Shown: piece by piece, positions 14,409 to 22,207 of the stretch
Layout of the letters: every line of letters begins with the position of its first letter
How positions within the stretch are numbered: the stretch's first letter is position 1
DNA from: JAZLIT01 sp045617525
GTDB taxonomy: Bacteria > Bacillota > Bacilli > Bacillales_A > Planococcaceae
Assembly (NCBI GenBank): GCA_045617525.1
Contig: JAZLIT010000201.1
Coordinates: 1 to 30,316, forward strand
Direction: 5' to 3'
Length of the DNA: 30,316 nucleotides
Made by a program: the position numbers and the translations under genes
Notes under the pieces: generated by a model
The model's input: only the letters and a program-made list of their open reading frames with translations
Databases searched by the model: none
What the model was told of the DNA's origin: nothing

Positions 14409-14885
14409 TTAATAACAATGAATGGAATTAAACTTCCTTCCAATAAAGTTAGCAGGTACGGGGTTGAGTTCTAATTCTCTTGACCAAACAGAGAGCTGAC
14501 CAATATGGTGAATTTCATGGGCAACTACATGATGTAATATTTCCCCAACAGTATATTTATCTTCATCCCAAGGGACACATATAACTTTTCCTTTTAATTC
14601 ATCTAAATTTATTTTTAGAAATTCAGCAATTTCATTTCGGAATTTATTTGAAATAAATTTAACTTTATCAAGCGTATCATAATCAGTAAATTCAACTACT
14701 ATGTCTTCTTTACCTTGAACACCACGTAGCCAACTATATTCAACATCAATAATGTGAAAAAGGGTATATAAAATACTCCCTACTCCACCAGTTCGGTCTT
14801 TTATTAACTCTTCATTTGATATTTGATTACACCATTCAAACCATTCATCTCTTACTTGCCAGTTATATTCAAAAAAATTTATCAA
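14409..14885 (-). CDS. DinB/YfiT-like four-helix protein
   Basis: 158 residues of the DinB superfamily, metal-binding four-helix bundles that include thiol-dependent transferases. The three histidine ligands are visible: His44 (LFHIID) and the HxxxH pair His123/His127 (VAHEIHHIGQLS). The name comes from a DNA-damage-inducible B. subtilis gene, but most members have no known substrate. The start is TTG at 14885 with GGGAGG 7 bases upstream. The gene is more AT-rich than its neighbours and sits beside an insertion-sequence relic, so it may have been acquired. It follows the HAD hydrolase gene after 49 bases and could share its transcript. Confidence 0.88.
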   Translation of the reverse strand: MINFFEYNWQVRDEWFEWCNQISNEELIKDRTGGVGSILYTLFHIIDVEYSWLRGVQGKEDIVVEFTDYDTLDKVKFISNKFRNEIAEFLKINLDELKGKVICVPWDEDKYTVGEILHHVVAHEIHHIGQLSVWSRELELNPVPANFIGRKFNSIHCY

Positions 14886-14934
14886 TAAAATCCTCCCTCA
14901 TTCAGCGCTTAAGTGGCCTCGCTCAATTTACTAA

Positions 14935-15723
14935 TTAAAACTGTTTAATTAATTGCACGAATTCCGTTAAGTTAGCCACCTCATAAGTTGGAGGTACATC
15001 TGTATTCGGTGCTTTATTTTCACGGTTAATCCAAACATTTTTCATCCCAACTCGTGATGAACCTAAAATATCTGTTTTTAAATTATCGCCGACCATAATT
15101 GCTTGCTCGGCCTGAATCGATGCCTTTTCTAATACATACTCAAAAATCGATGCATCCGGTTTCCCTTTGCCAAAGTCTCCTGAAATAATTATATGGTCAA
15201 AATATGGCGCTATTTCTGGCGTGATTTTCAATTTTAAATTTTGTAGGCTTGGCGCCCCATTCGTCAGTAACACTAATTGATATTTCCCTTTTAATTCATC
15301 GAGAACTGCAAATGTATCCTCGTATAAAAATGGATGTTTTATACGCTCTTCCACAAAACGCTCGCCTAGTTCAGCCCCTAATATTTCATCTTGAACACCT
15401 AGTGCCGCGAGCCCGTTCGTCCATGCAGCTGCACGGTAACCTGGTACGATTTCTTTCATTTTTTGAAATTGTGGTGTTGGATCATCAAATGTCCCCCATA
15501 AACCTTCAAAAGGATTAATGCCAATTAGCACTGTGTAATCATACGTGTCATAGCTCTCGTATAAAGCTCTTGCCGCTGTTTGAACAGCAACTTCAAGTTT
15601 TTTCGCTTCAACAGCAACGACTGTACTTGCATATTCACATGTTTTCTCAAATGCTGTTTTTACTGATTTCTGGTCCCATAAAAGTGTATCATCTAAATCA
15701 AAAATTATCGTATGTAGTGTCAT
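14935..15723 (-). CDS. HAD-superfamily hydrolase
   Basis: A 262-residue haloacid-dehalogenase-type phosphatase. All four motifs are present: I, FDLDDTLL (Asp nucleophile); II, LLTNG; III, the Lys in GKGKPDASIF; IV, MVGDNLKTDILG. The long insert between motifs I and II is a C1-type helical cap, as in nucleotidases and phosphoglycolate-phosphatase-like enzymes; the substrate cannot be deduced. Of two close ATGs (15729 and 15723), the second has AGGAG at 9 bases and begins MTLHTIIFDLDDT, so I chose it. DinB follows on the same strand. Confidence 0.92.
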   Translation of the reverse strand: MTLHTIIFDLDDTLLWDQKSVKTAFEKTCEYASTVVAVEAKKLEVAVQTAARALYESYDTYDYTVLIGINPFEGLWGTFDDPTPQFQKMKEIVPGYRAAAWTNGLAALGVQDEILGAELGERFVEERIKHPFLYEDTFAVLDELKGKYQLVLLTNGAPSLQNLKLKITPEIAPYFDHIIISGDFGKGKPDASIFEYVLEKASIQAEQAIMVGDNLKTDILGSSRVGMKNVWINRENKAPNTDVPPTYEVANLTEFVQLIKQF

Positions 15724-15782
15724 TTTCATTATCTCCTAAAGATGCTTTTTTCTTATTTTAACATAATTCCGAAAACAATAAA

Positions 15783-15835
15783 GGCGATTCCATTTAGGGA
15801 TTTTCTAGTCATACTAGTCCCTATTTGAAATCGCC
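15783..15835 (-). terminator. Terminator after the DUF3006 gene
   Basis: Long imperfect stem with GGCGATT at both ends and inner AGGGA...CTAG / CTAG...TCCCT pairing, followed on the minus strand by a T-rich tail. Confidence 0.75.
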
Positions 15836-15841
15836 ATTTTT

Positions 15842-16087
15842 TTATGTTTTATCTCTTAGCTTTTGCATCAAACTACTCATCTTATCCTTTTGCATAGCTG
15901 TCTCATCAGTTAACACTGTCACTAAAAAATGCTTGCCATCCTCATCAATTGTAACGATGTCGCCTTGCTTAACTTCTGTATTTAGCTCCGTTCGATGAAT
16001 AATTTTTTGCTCAGTTTCCTCTGGCTGTCGTAAAAATATTGCGTAATCTCCTTCAAAACGATCTAACGTAAATTTATTGGAGTTCAC
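15842..16087 (-). CDS. DUF3006 domain protein
   Basis: An 81-residue beta-rich protein (FTLDRFEGDYAIFLRQ...., VKQGDIVTIDEDG). DUF3006 proteins are small, and their genes are typically found directly beside MBL-fold hydrolases of the ComEC-like type, exactly as here: the MBL gene ends 28 bases upstream. I infer that the two are translated from one message and probably act together. The frame runs upstream to an ATG at 16108, but AAAGGGGA lies about 8 bases before the GTG at 16087, and that start gives the family-like N-terminus, so I chose GTG. Confidence 0.85.
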   Translation of the reverse strand: MNSNKFTLDRFEGDYAIFLRQPEETEQKIIHRTELNTEVKQGDIVTIDEDGKHFLVTVLTDETAMQKDKMSSLMQKLRDKT

Positions 16088-16115
16088 TAACAATTTCCCC
16101 TTTCGCATAGCATTA

Positions 16116-17096
16116 TTAAAAATCTACTTTAGCTGCGGGCTTAATCGAACTTGTTGCGCCAACGCCTGTCCATTCAGCTGCATTCACTTCATAGGATGTA
16201 CCATTCGAGGAAACGATAATCGTCCCTGTTTCAGCCGTACCGTAAATTTTACTTCCTACTTGCTGTAGACCTGTTACAACCTCTGCATGCGGATGTCCGT
16301 ATGAATTATCTTGACCATAACTTAAAATCGTTACTTCTGGTTGAACTGCTTGTAAAAATGCTTGCGAGCTACTCGTATTAGAGCCGTGATGTCCTGCCTT
16401 TAAAACAGTTGCTTTAATATTTTCATTACGTAGCATTAAATTTTCCATTTCAATACCTGCATCTGCTGCTAATAAATATGAAATTTCCCCATGATTAATT
16501 TTTAACACGATGGATGCTTCATTATTATCTGTCGCATGTTCATCCGCACTAATAACTGAAATGACAAGCTCATCATCTAAAGGAACTGTATCGCCCACTT
16601 TTGGCACCGTATAAGGTATGTTCTTTTGATCAACCAAGGAAATCATTTGTTCAAATGTTTGTGATGTATGCACTTTACCTGAATCGATAAATTCATTTAC
16701 CTTAAATGCACCGAGTACCGAAATAAGTCCGCCAATGTGGTCTGCATCTGGATGTGTTGCAACAACATAGTCTAGCTCGCCCACACCCTGCTCAATTAAA
16801 TAATCGACAACCTCGTCACCGGAACCCTTTACACCACCATCGATTAACATAAAGTGATTATTTGGAGACTCCACTAAAATTGAATCCCCTTGTCCTACAT
16901 CGATAAAATGAACTTTTAATTCATCCCCTGAAATAGTTGAAGTTAAGGTTGTCGTGTCATTTTCCCCTCTTACTTTATCCGAGCTTCTTTCTTGTTTTGT
17001 TTCGTATTCATCGATAACCGAATCGTTTACGCCGTCTCCCATAAACATCATGTACGATATAAATAAAATGGCTACTACTAAGCCTATTTTTTTCAA
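16116..17096 (-). CDS. Exported MBL-fold hydrolase (ComEC C-terminal domain-like)
   Basis: 326 residues. A single N-terminal hydrophobic segment (residues 4-19) is followed by a low-complexity polar linker (about 20-60) and a metallo-beta-lactamase fold beginning KVHFIDVGQGDSILV. The metal motif THPDADHIGG (114-123), GHHGSNTSSS and SYGQDNSYGHPHAEV match the soluble domain of the competence protein ComEC and its stand-alone relatives. It would face the outside of the cell. In ComEC this domain is thought to degrade one DNA strand; whether this relative is a nuclease is unknown. The start is TTG with GAGGG upstream. It follows hemZ (49 bases) and precedes the DUF3006 gene. Confidence 0.92.
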   Translation of the reverse strand: MKKIGLVVAILFISYMMFMGDGVNDSVIDEYETKQERSSDKVRGENDTTTLTSTISGDELKVHFIDVGQGDSILVESPNNHFMLIDGGVKGSGDEVVDYLIEQGVGELDYVVATHPDADHIGGLISVLGAFKVNEFIDSGKVHTSQTFEQMISLVDQKNIPYTVPKVGDTVPLDDELVISVISADEHATDNNEASIVLKINHGEISYLLAADAGIEMENLMLRNENIKATVLKAGHHGSNTSSSQAFLQAVQPEVTILSYGQDNSYGHPHAEVVTGLQQVGSKIYGTAETGTIIVSSNGTSYEVNAAEWTGVGATSSIKPAAKVDF

Positions 17097-17145
17097 TTCA
17101 TTTCCCTCTTTTTACAATCTTTTTAATTCTATTTTTAACCAACTA

Positions 17146-18648
17146 TTACTTATACAATTCATCTAGAATTTCAATTTTCCGTTTTATTGCATCTTCAAAC
17201 GTCATAATATATGCCGCTGGATCTTTTGGATTATGGAATTGTGTGATTTTCCCTGTTTCTGGATGCACAAATTTTGAAGAAGCACCACAGCCAATGCCTA
17301 AAATCGTCTGAACTTCTTCCATAATAACAATATTGTAAATTGATTCTTCTCCTGGTTTACAATAGCCCACATTTTCTAGATTACCTAAAATATTTTTTTG
17401 ACGATATAAATAATAAGGCACATAGCCATTTTGCGCAGTCCAGTCCGTAGCCATTTGCATCATTTCGCTTACAGTTTCGCGACCTGCTACTTTATATTTA
17501 TCCTTATTGCGCGTCATTTCTGAAGCACGTTTGAAGGAAAGTGTGTGAACCGTTAAGCTTTCTGGCTGCATTTTTGCCGATTCATCAAGTGAATGTTGGA
17601 ATTCCTCGATACCCTCATTTGGAAGGCCAATAATTAAATCCATATTAATGTTGTTCATGCCCATTTCACGAGAAAGCCAAAATTTATCCACGGTTTCTTC
17701 CACAGTATGATGACGCCCAATTGCCTTTAACGTTTCTTGTGTATAACTTTGTGGATTTACAGAAATGCGGTCAATTCCCCATTTTTTAAGTACCTCAATT
17801 TTTTCTGGTGTAATTGTATCGGGACGACCTGCTTCTACTGTAATTTCACGGATCGATTGTGGATTTGGGAATGCATCAAACATGGTTTGATAAAGTGCAT
17901 CCATTTCATCCGCCTCTATGGATGTAGGCGTACCCCCACCCCAATAAATTGACGTAATACGCATATTTTTTTCTGTTAACCATTTGCCCATTTCGCGTAA
18001 TTCGATGTGTAAACCGTCAATGAACTTATCTACACGTCCTGCTTTACGATTCGAACCAATGGCATAGGCTGGGAATGTACAGTATGCACACATCGTCGGA
18101 CAGAATGGTACACCGATATAAATCGAAATTTCCTTGTGTAATTCATCAAGGTCTGGAATTACGTTTAGCTGGCATTTAACGATTTCTTTTAATAAATTAA
18201 TTTTGCTATCTGATATGCGGAAATCCGTTTTTAAAATTGTAAAAATCTCTTCTGGGGATTTGCCCTCTTTGCGGAATTTATGGTAAAGCTTCGTGGGGCG
18301 AATACCCGTTAAAATTCCCCATTGCTGCGTCATACCCGAGTACTGCTCTAGTACATCTAGCATGACATGCGACAATGCGCGCTTGATTCGAATGTTACGT
18401 TCTTTTTCCGTGCCTTCTGTTGCGTAGTCGATTGAATAACTGCTTGTAAAAGATTGCCCCTCAACTTCCATAGTCGCCTTTGTGTGCACAGAGAAATTCG
18501 CAGCTACATTATAGTCAAATGAAATCGCCATATTTGCGCCGTCTTGTGTAAATTGAATAACTGAATCCTCATAAAAAAGATTCGCAATATGGTTTAATAC
18601 GCGATTCCAGTCCTCTTTAAATTTTTCATTTATGTGTATCGTTTTCAT
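17146..18648 (-). CDS. hemZ: Radical SAM coproporphyrinogen dehydrogenase HemZ
   Basis: Oxygen-independent coproporphyrinogen III oxidase-like enzyme of heme synthesis. The radical SAM cluster motif is CPTMCAYC (Cys183, Cys187, Cys190), followed by IYWGGGTPTS and ITVEAGRPDT, which bind S-adenosylmethionine, and RISVNPQS; the C-terminal HemN-like domain holds YYLYRQKN and GIGCGASSKF. Its 500 residues match B. subtilis HemZ (501), which carries the same long N-terminal extension. In B. subtilis, hemZ is induced without oxygen. The ribosome site here is poor (GTAGAGAAACC), and a five-codon ORF with AGAAGG lies just upstream. A TACAAT box lies about 60 bases before the start. Confidence 0.95.
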   Translation of the reverse strand: MKTIHINEKFKEDWNRVLNHIANLFYEDSVIQFTQDGANMAISFDYNVAANFSVHTKATMEVEGQSFTSSYSIDYATEGTEKERNIRIKRALSHVMLDVLEQYSGMTQQWGILTGIRPTKLYHKFRKEGKSPEEIFTILKTDFRISDSKINLLKEIVKCQLNVIPDLDELHKEISIYIGVPFCPTMCAYCTFPAYAIGSNRKAGRVDKFIDGLHIELREMGKWLTEKNMRITSIYWGGGTPTSIEADEMDALYQTMFDAFPNPQSIREITVEAGRPDTITPEKIEVLKKWGIDRISVNPQSYTQETLKAIGRHHTVEETVDKFWLSREMGMNNINMDLIIGLPNEGIEEFQHSLDESAKMQPESLTVHTLSFKRASEMTRNKDKYKVAGRETVSEMMQMATDWTAQNGYVPYYLYRQKNILGNLENVGYCKPGEESIYNIVIMEEVQTILGIGCGASSKFVHPETGKITQFHNPKDPAAYIMTFEDAIKRKIEILDELYK

Positions 18649-18756
18649 AGGTTTCTCTACTTTCGTAAGTTCATTATTGATATGCCTTCTATTGTAACAA
18701 ATTATTTATACATGCTAACACTAAAGTTGCATTGTTAAGTATACTATATTTGCAAT

Positions 18757-18800
18757 AAAAAAAGCGTGGCGCCAGTTCACTTCCGACTGACTCCACGCTT
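18757..18800 (-). terminator. Terminator after yheA
   Basis: Minus strand AAGCGTGGAGTCAGT ... ACTGGCGCCACGCTT followed by TTTTTTT. The stem has a small internal mismatch. Confidence 0.88.
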
Positions 18801-18807
18801 GTTATTC

Positions 18808-19152
18808 TTATAGGCCTTCGTATAATCCTTGGATCGGTTGGAATAATACGCGGTTTACTTCTTCAATAATGTTCGAAAGTGCCATTTCAGCTTCAAGCAT
18901 TGCTAAAATTTTTGGATTTGATTGTGCAAGTTGTGCAGCTTTTTGAACGTAAGTCATTTCTTCTTCTGAAATTTCCTCGCCGGCCATTTGCTTTTGTTGT
19001 AATTTTAATTGGATATCACGGAAGTTTGTGAAGAATGTTTTTGCTTCTTCATCAGAACGTACTTCTTCAACTGCTGTTTCTAACGCTTTGAACTCATCCA
19101 TTTTACGGAAAGTCCCCTGTAACTTGTTAATATCATCATAAATGTTAATCAT
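18808..19152 (-). CDS. yheA: YlbF/YmcA-family protein YheA
   Basis: A 114-residue all-helical, charged protein (MINIYDDINKLQGTFRKMDEF ... AKTFFTNFRDIQLKLQQKQMAGEEISEEE). It belongs to the same family as YlbF and YmcA, which act in B. subtilis biofilm, competence and RNA-processing control; YheA itself (UPF0342) is uncharacterised. The length fits. It lies 27 bases downstream of yheB on the same strand, the order seen in B. subtilis, and ends with a strong terminator, so yheB-yheA is one operon. Confidence 0.93.
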   Translation of the reverse strand: MINIYDDINKLQGTFRKMDEFKALETAVEEVRSDEEAKTFFTNFRDIQLKLQQKQMAGEEISEEEMTYVQKAAQLAQSNPKILAMLEAEMALSNIIEEVNRVLFQPIQGLYEGL

Positions 19153-19179
19153 TTTATAATCCTACTTTCATTCATTAAT

Positions 19180-20331
19180 TTAGTTTGTGAAAAATACTAG
19201 TAACCCTTGAATAATACCAATAAATGCACCGATAAATCCACCTAAATAGGTAATCATGCGCAGTTCTTTTTTCGATATTCCTAACACTAAGTCCTCTAAC
19301 TGCTGGACAGGGAAACTATCCACTTGTTCGCGTACAAGTTCTTTAATATTCAGCTTATGCAGAACGCCTTCAAGTTTATTCGAAGCTTGTTTAAAGCCGT
19401 TATCCACTAATCTCGGAATGAACGTCTGTTTCGCCCAGTCATTCCCTTGTGGCCAATAGTCGCGGATCGTTTTATCTAAACGTGTTTCAATTGCTAGTTG
19501 TTGCTTCACATACCCTTGAACGTTTTCAATCATTGGCTCAAATTCAATCTCAGTTAAGAAGTCCATTACAGGGAGTTGCTTCAGCTTGTCCCATTCTGAT
19601 GTGATCATCGTTTCGAGTAATTGTGTCGTTCCCGGTGCTTGTAAAAACTTCACTAATTCCTTTTGAATTTTTTCTACGATAGCTGTACCGTCGCCCACGA
19701 ACATTTGAATCATGCCACCAAATGAACCTTTTGATGATAGGAAATCATCTAACATATTTTTAATCGTTGCCGTTCCAGCTTCAGAAGTGAAGTAATCCTC
19801 ACCCTTTAATAAAATTTGCTCAATTACGACTGGAATTTTATTTTCGACTAATTTCTGAATTTCTAATGGGAGCAGCTCATTAATTGATTTTGTGGATAAG
19901 GTATTTTTCATTGATTCAAATTGCATGACAATGACGTCATCAATTTTATTTTCCACAGTTGTTGATAAATTTCGGACACCTGCTAAATCGACCCATTGCT
20001 GAATCGTTTTATTACTATGAAATACTTCTTGTTCCACTTTTTCTTGCACAAAATTCAACACCGTCTGATGTACTTCAGACGACATAAATTTTTTACGGAA
20101 CATTTCAGGTGTTAATAAATACTTCGTCACGGTTTCACCTAAAGAAATCGCCAATTGATCACGGCGTTTCGGGATTAAACCTGGTGTAAATGGTAGTTGC
20201 CATTTTCCGATAAATACCGGATTATATGGTCGAAATAACATTTTTATTGCTAAATGGTTTGTCGAGGCACCTAAAAATGCACCGATTGCGCCCATCACTA
20301 ACATCGATGTAATTAAATTCATCAAAATCAT
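19180..20331 (-). CDS. yheB: DUF445 membrane protein YheB
   Basis: A 383-residue protein with an N-terminal membrane segment (about residues 8-24), a large helical extramembrane region and a C-terminal membrane segment (about 361-381, YLGGFIGAFIGIIQGLLVFF). GAFLGASTNHLAIKMLFRPY and PFTPGLIPKRRDQLA are the DUF445/UPF0754 signatures. Function unknown; in B. subtilis YheB is produced in sporulating cells. The start is uncertain: ATG at 20331 and ATG at 20322 are both possible and neither has a strong ribosome site. Confidence 0.93.
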   Translation of the reverse strand: MILMNLITSMLVMGAIGAFLGASTNHLAIKMLFRPYNPVFIGKWQLPFTPGLIPKRRDQLAISLGETVTKYLLTPEMFRKKFMSSEVHQTVLNFVQEKVEQEVFHSNKTIQQWVDLAGVRNLSTTVENKIDDVIVMQFESMKNTLSTKSINELLPLEIQKLVENKIPVVIEQILLKGEDYFTSEAGTATIKNMLDDFLSSKGSFGGMIQMFVGDGTAIVEKIQKELVKFLQAPGTTQLLETMITSEWDKLKQLPVMDFLTEIEFEPMIENVQGYVKQQLAIETRLDKTIRDYWPQGNDWAKQTFIPRLVDNGFKQASNKLEGVLHKLNIKELVREQVDSFPVQQLEDLVLGISKKELRMITYLGGFIGAFIGIIQGLLVFFTN

Positions 20332-20450
20332 CTACTTTCTATTAAGCTGCTTTTTATTATATCAGAGGCATTTCAATAAAAGGAAATATTAACCTACCAC
20401 TTGCGCGACTAGCGCACTATTTAGTACGATTGAATAGGGAGGGAAGTTTC

Positions 20451-20660
20451 ATGATTCAACATTTTAAATACAAGCCTTTATTCGAAAACACACAATTACC
20501 TGGTTGGGGGATAGACTTCTTTTTTAAGCAAACGCGCTTTCACGCAGAATATAAAAAAGATGGCAAAATTATCTTTGTTGGCGTAGCACCAGATGTAGCT
20601 GATTTAGAAAATGTAGAAAAAATGATTCACGAATTAATGCTTTTCCACGTTTACGACTGA
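20451..20660 (+). CDS. yheE: YheE-like small protein (DUF5342)
   Basis: A 69-residue soluble protein (MIQHFKYKPLFENTQLPGWG ... FFFKQTRFHAEYKKDGKI) resembling B. subtilis YheE, whose gene also lies next to yheB. Function unknown. The frame extends upstream to 20430, but GGGAGG sits 8 bases before the ATG at 20451, which also gives the family N-terminus. It is divergent from yheB and followed by a terminator. Confidence 0.85.
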   Translation: MIQHFKYKPLFENTQLPGWGIDFFFKQTRFHAEYKKDGKIIFVGVAPDVADLENVEKMIHELMLFHVYD

Positions 20661-20670
20661 TTTACATACA

Positions 20671-20715
20671 CAGGGCTCCACTCAGCAAATAATGCATGAG
20701 TGGGCTTTTTATTTT
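20671..20715 (+). terminator. Terminator after yheE
   Basis: GGGCTCCACTCA / TGAGTGGGCT hairpin followed by TTTTATTTTT. The remaining gap to 20834 holds nothing recognisable. Confidence 0.75.
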
Positions 20716-20834
20716 TGAGAGCCAGCAAGAAGCTAGTCACGAAAACGTTGCCATAGGAGTTCCTAATGCCTTTTAAACTAGAAATTACTTTTGATAAATA
20801 TATACCATCAAACATCTAGGTGAATGAGAACCTT

Positions 20835-22091
20835 TTAATCAATTTGTTCTTTATATTTCCGTCCAAACATGAAATAGAAATATGTTGACGCTATTAAATA
20901 AATAATCCCTGTAATCGAAAATGTATACACATAGCCCCAATATGAGCCAAATGTCGTCACTAGCATCGCTGCTGGAATCCCCATCGTCGCCCACCCTAAG
21001 TTAAAGACCATTTGATTGACCGAGTTGGCAAAGCCTTTATAGCGGTCATCCACAATATCCATCGCGATTGCACTCGTAATTGGATTCCCTGCATTCATTA
21101 ATGCCTGACGCATTAAAAAGCCAAGTGATGCGAGTGGTAGTGAATTCGTGAACGCTGTTAAAAATAAAAATGGAATCGATGCAAATTGGAAGATGACAAG
21201 TGCGCGCACCTTGCCCACACGTTTCACAAGCATCGGCCCGATTAACATGGCAACTGCTGTCATCGCTGATCCTAACGCCAATATTAATCCGATATATGTA
21301 TTTGAAGCATCAAATCGATTTGAGAAATATAAGTTTAAATAAGGAATTACGAGTCCAGAGCCTGTACCAATTAACAGATTCGCTAAACTAAATAGCAAAA
21401 TCATTTTTAAATTGCGTCTTAAAACAGAGTGATCCTTTTTTGGCTTATCTTCAGACACGGCTTTATCCACAGTTACTTTTACTTTATTCGTTATTTTAAA
21501 TAAAGGGAGTATACCGATTAAAAAGATTAACCCACCTGCAAATAGCGAGTATCGGATACTTAATACAGCATCAAGACCACCGATTTGGAACAGGTCTGCA
21601 ACAATCCCACCTAATAAACTTCCAACTACATTGGCCACAGTTACTAATGAAAAATGAATACTAAATAAATGCATACGCTCCGTTGGCAATGAGTTTTCAG
21701 CCAAAAATGGGACACCCGATACTTGCACAAACGCCCAAACAATTCCCGTAATAAAGGCTAACATCAACATAGGCTGCTCTGTTGTTACAACACTTCTTGC
21801 TACAAGCATGACCGCCGTTATGGCCGTTCCAAATAATATGACATTTTTACGTCCTAAACGGTCACTAAGCAGCCCTGCTGGTACGAGCATAAAAACTAAT
21901 GCTAACGCATGAATAGAAATAACACTGCCCGTCACCGTTTCACTTAAGCCAAGCTCCTTAATATATAAATTGTACATGACCGCAAACATGCCCATACCAA
22001 TTTGAATTAAAAAATTGGCCAACATAAAAAGACGTAAATTCCGATTGAATGACTTTATCATTATCACCCATTCATGAAACCATTTTTTCAA
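20835..22091 (-). CDS. Major facilitator superfamily transporter
   Basis: About 418 residues with 12 predicted membrane segments in two halves separated by a basic cytoplasmic loop (KVKVTVDKAVSEDKPKKD). The MFS motif GLLSDRLGRKNV lies between segments 2 and 3. The substrate is unknown, but the position just downstream of a multidrug ABC transporter makes drug efflux a fair guess. The frame extends to 22124; I chose TTG at 22091 because AAAGGTG lies 9 bases upstream, whereas the earlier ATG lacks a site. It has its own promoter (22129-22157) with a palindrome in it, and it is separated from bmrD by a terminator. Confidence 0.88.
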   Translation of the reverse strand: MKKWFHEWVIMIKSFNRNLRLFMLANFLIQIGMGMFAVMYNLYIKELGLSETVTGSVISIHALALVFMLVPAGLLSDRLGRKNVILFGTAITAVMLVARSVVTTEQPMLMLAFITGIVWAFVQVSGVPFLAENSLPTERMHLFSIHFSLVTVANVVGSLLGGIVADLFQIGGLDAVLSIRYSLFAGGLIFLIGILPLFKITNKVKVTVDKAVSEDKPKKDHSVLRRNLKMILLFSLANLLIGTGSGLVIPYLNLYFSNRFDASNTYIGLILALGSAMTAVAMLIGPMLVKRVGKVRALVIFQFASIPFLFLTAFTNSLPLASLGFLMRQALMNAGNPITSAIAMDIVDDRYKGFANSVNQMVFNLGWATMGIPAAMLVTTFGSYWGYVYTFSITGIIYLIASTYFYFMFGRKYKEQID

Positions 22092-22128
22092 GCTTTCCAC
22101 ACCTTTCACGCAATATTTCGACACTCTA

Positions 22129-22157
22129 AATATACGATAGTCGTACTAACTATACAA
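22129..22157 (-). promoter_or_regulatory. MFS gene promoter with operator-like palindrome
   Basis: Minus strand TTGTAT and TATATT with exactly 17 bases between (complements of 22152-22157 and 22129-22134). The spacer contains TACGA-TAG-TCGTA (22133-22145), a perfect 5-bp dyad touching the -10, suggesting a repressor site. Confidence 0.65.
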
Positions 22158-22170
22158 TCCTTTCATAAGA

Positions 22171-22197
22171 AAAAGGGGCTAGAAAATACTAGCCCCC
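22171..22197 (-). terminator. Terminator after bmrD
   Basis: Perfect GGGGCTAG / CTAGCCCC stem with a 6-base loop followed by TTTTTCTT on the minus strand. Confidence 0.9.
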
Positions 22198-22207
22198 TCT
22201 CTATCTA

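Noticed and set aside
18661..18690. Five-codon ORF (MNLRK) with AGAAGG just upstream of hemZ
   Set aside because: Too short to separate from chance; noted only because hemZ has a weak ribosome site of its own.
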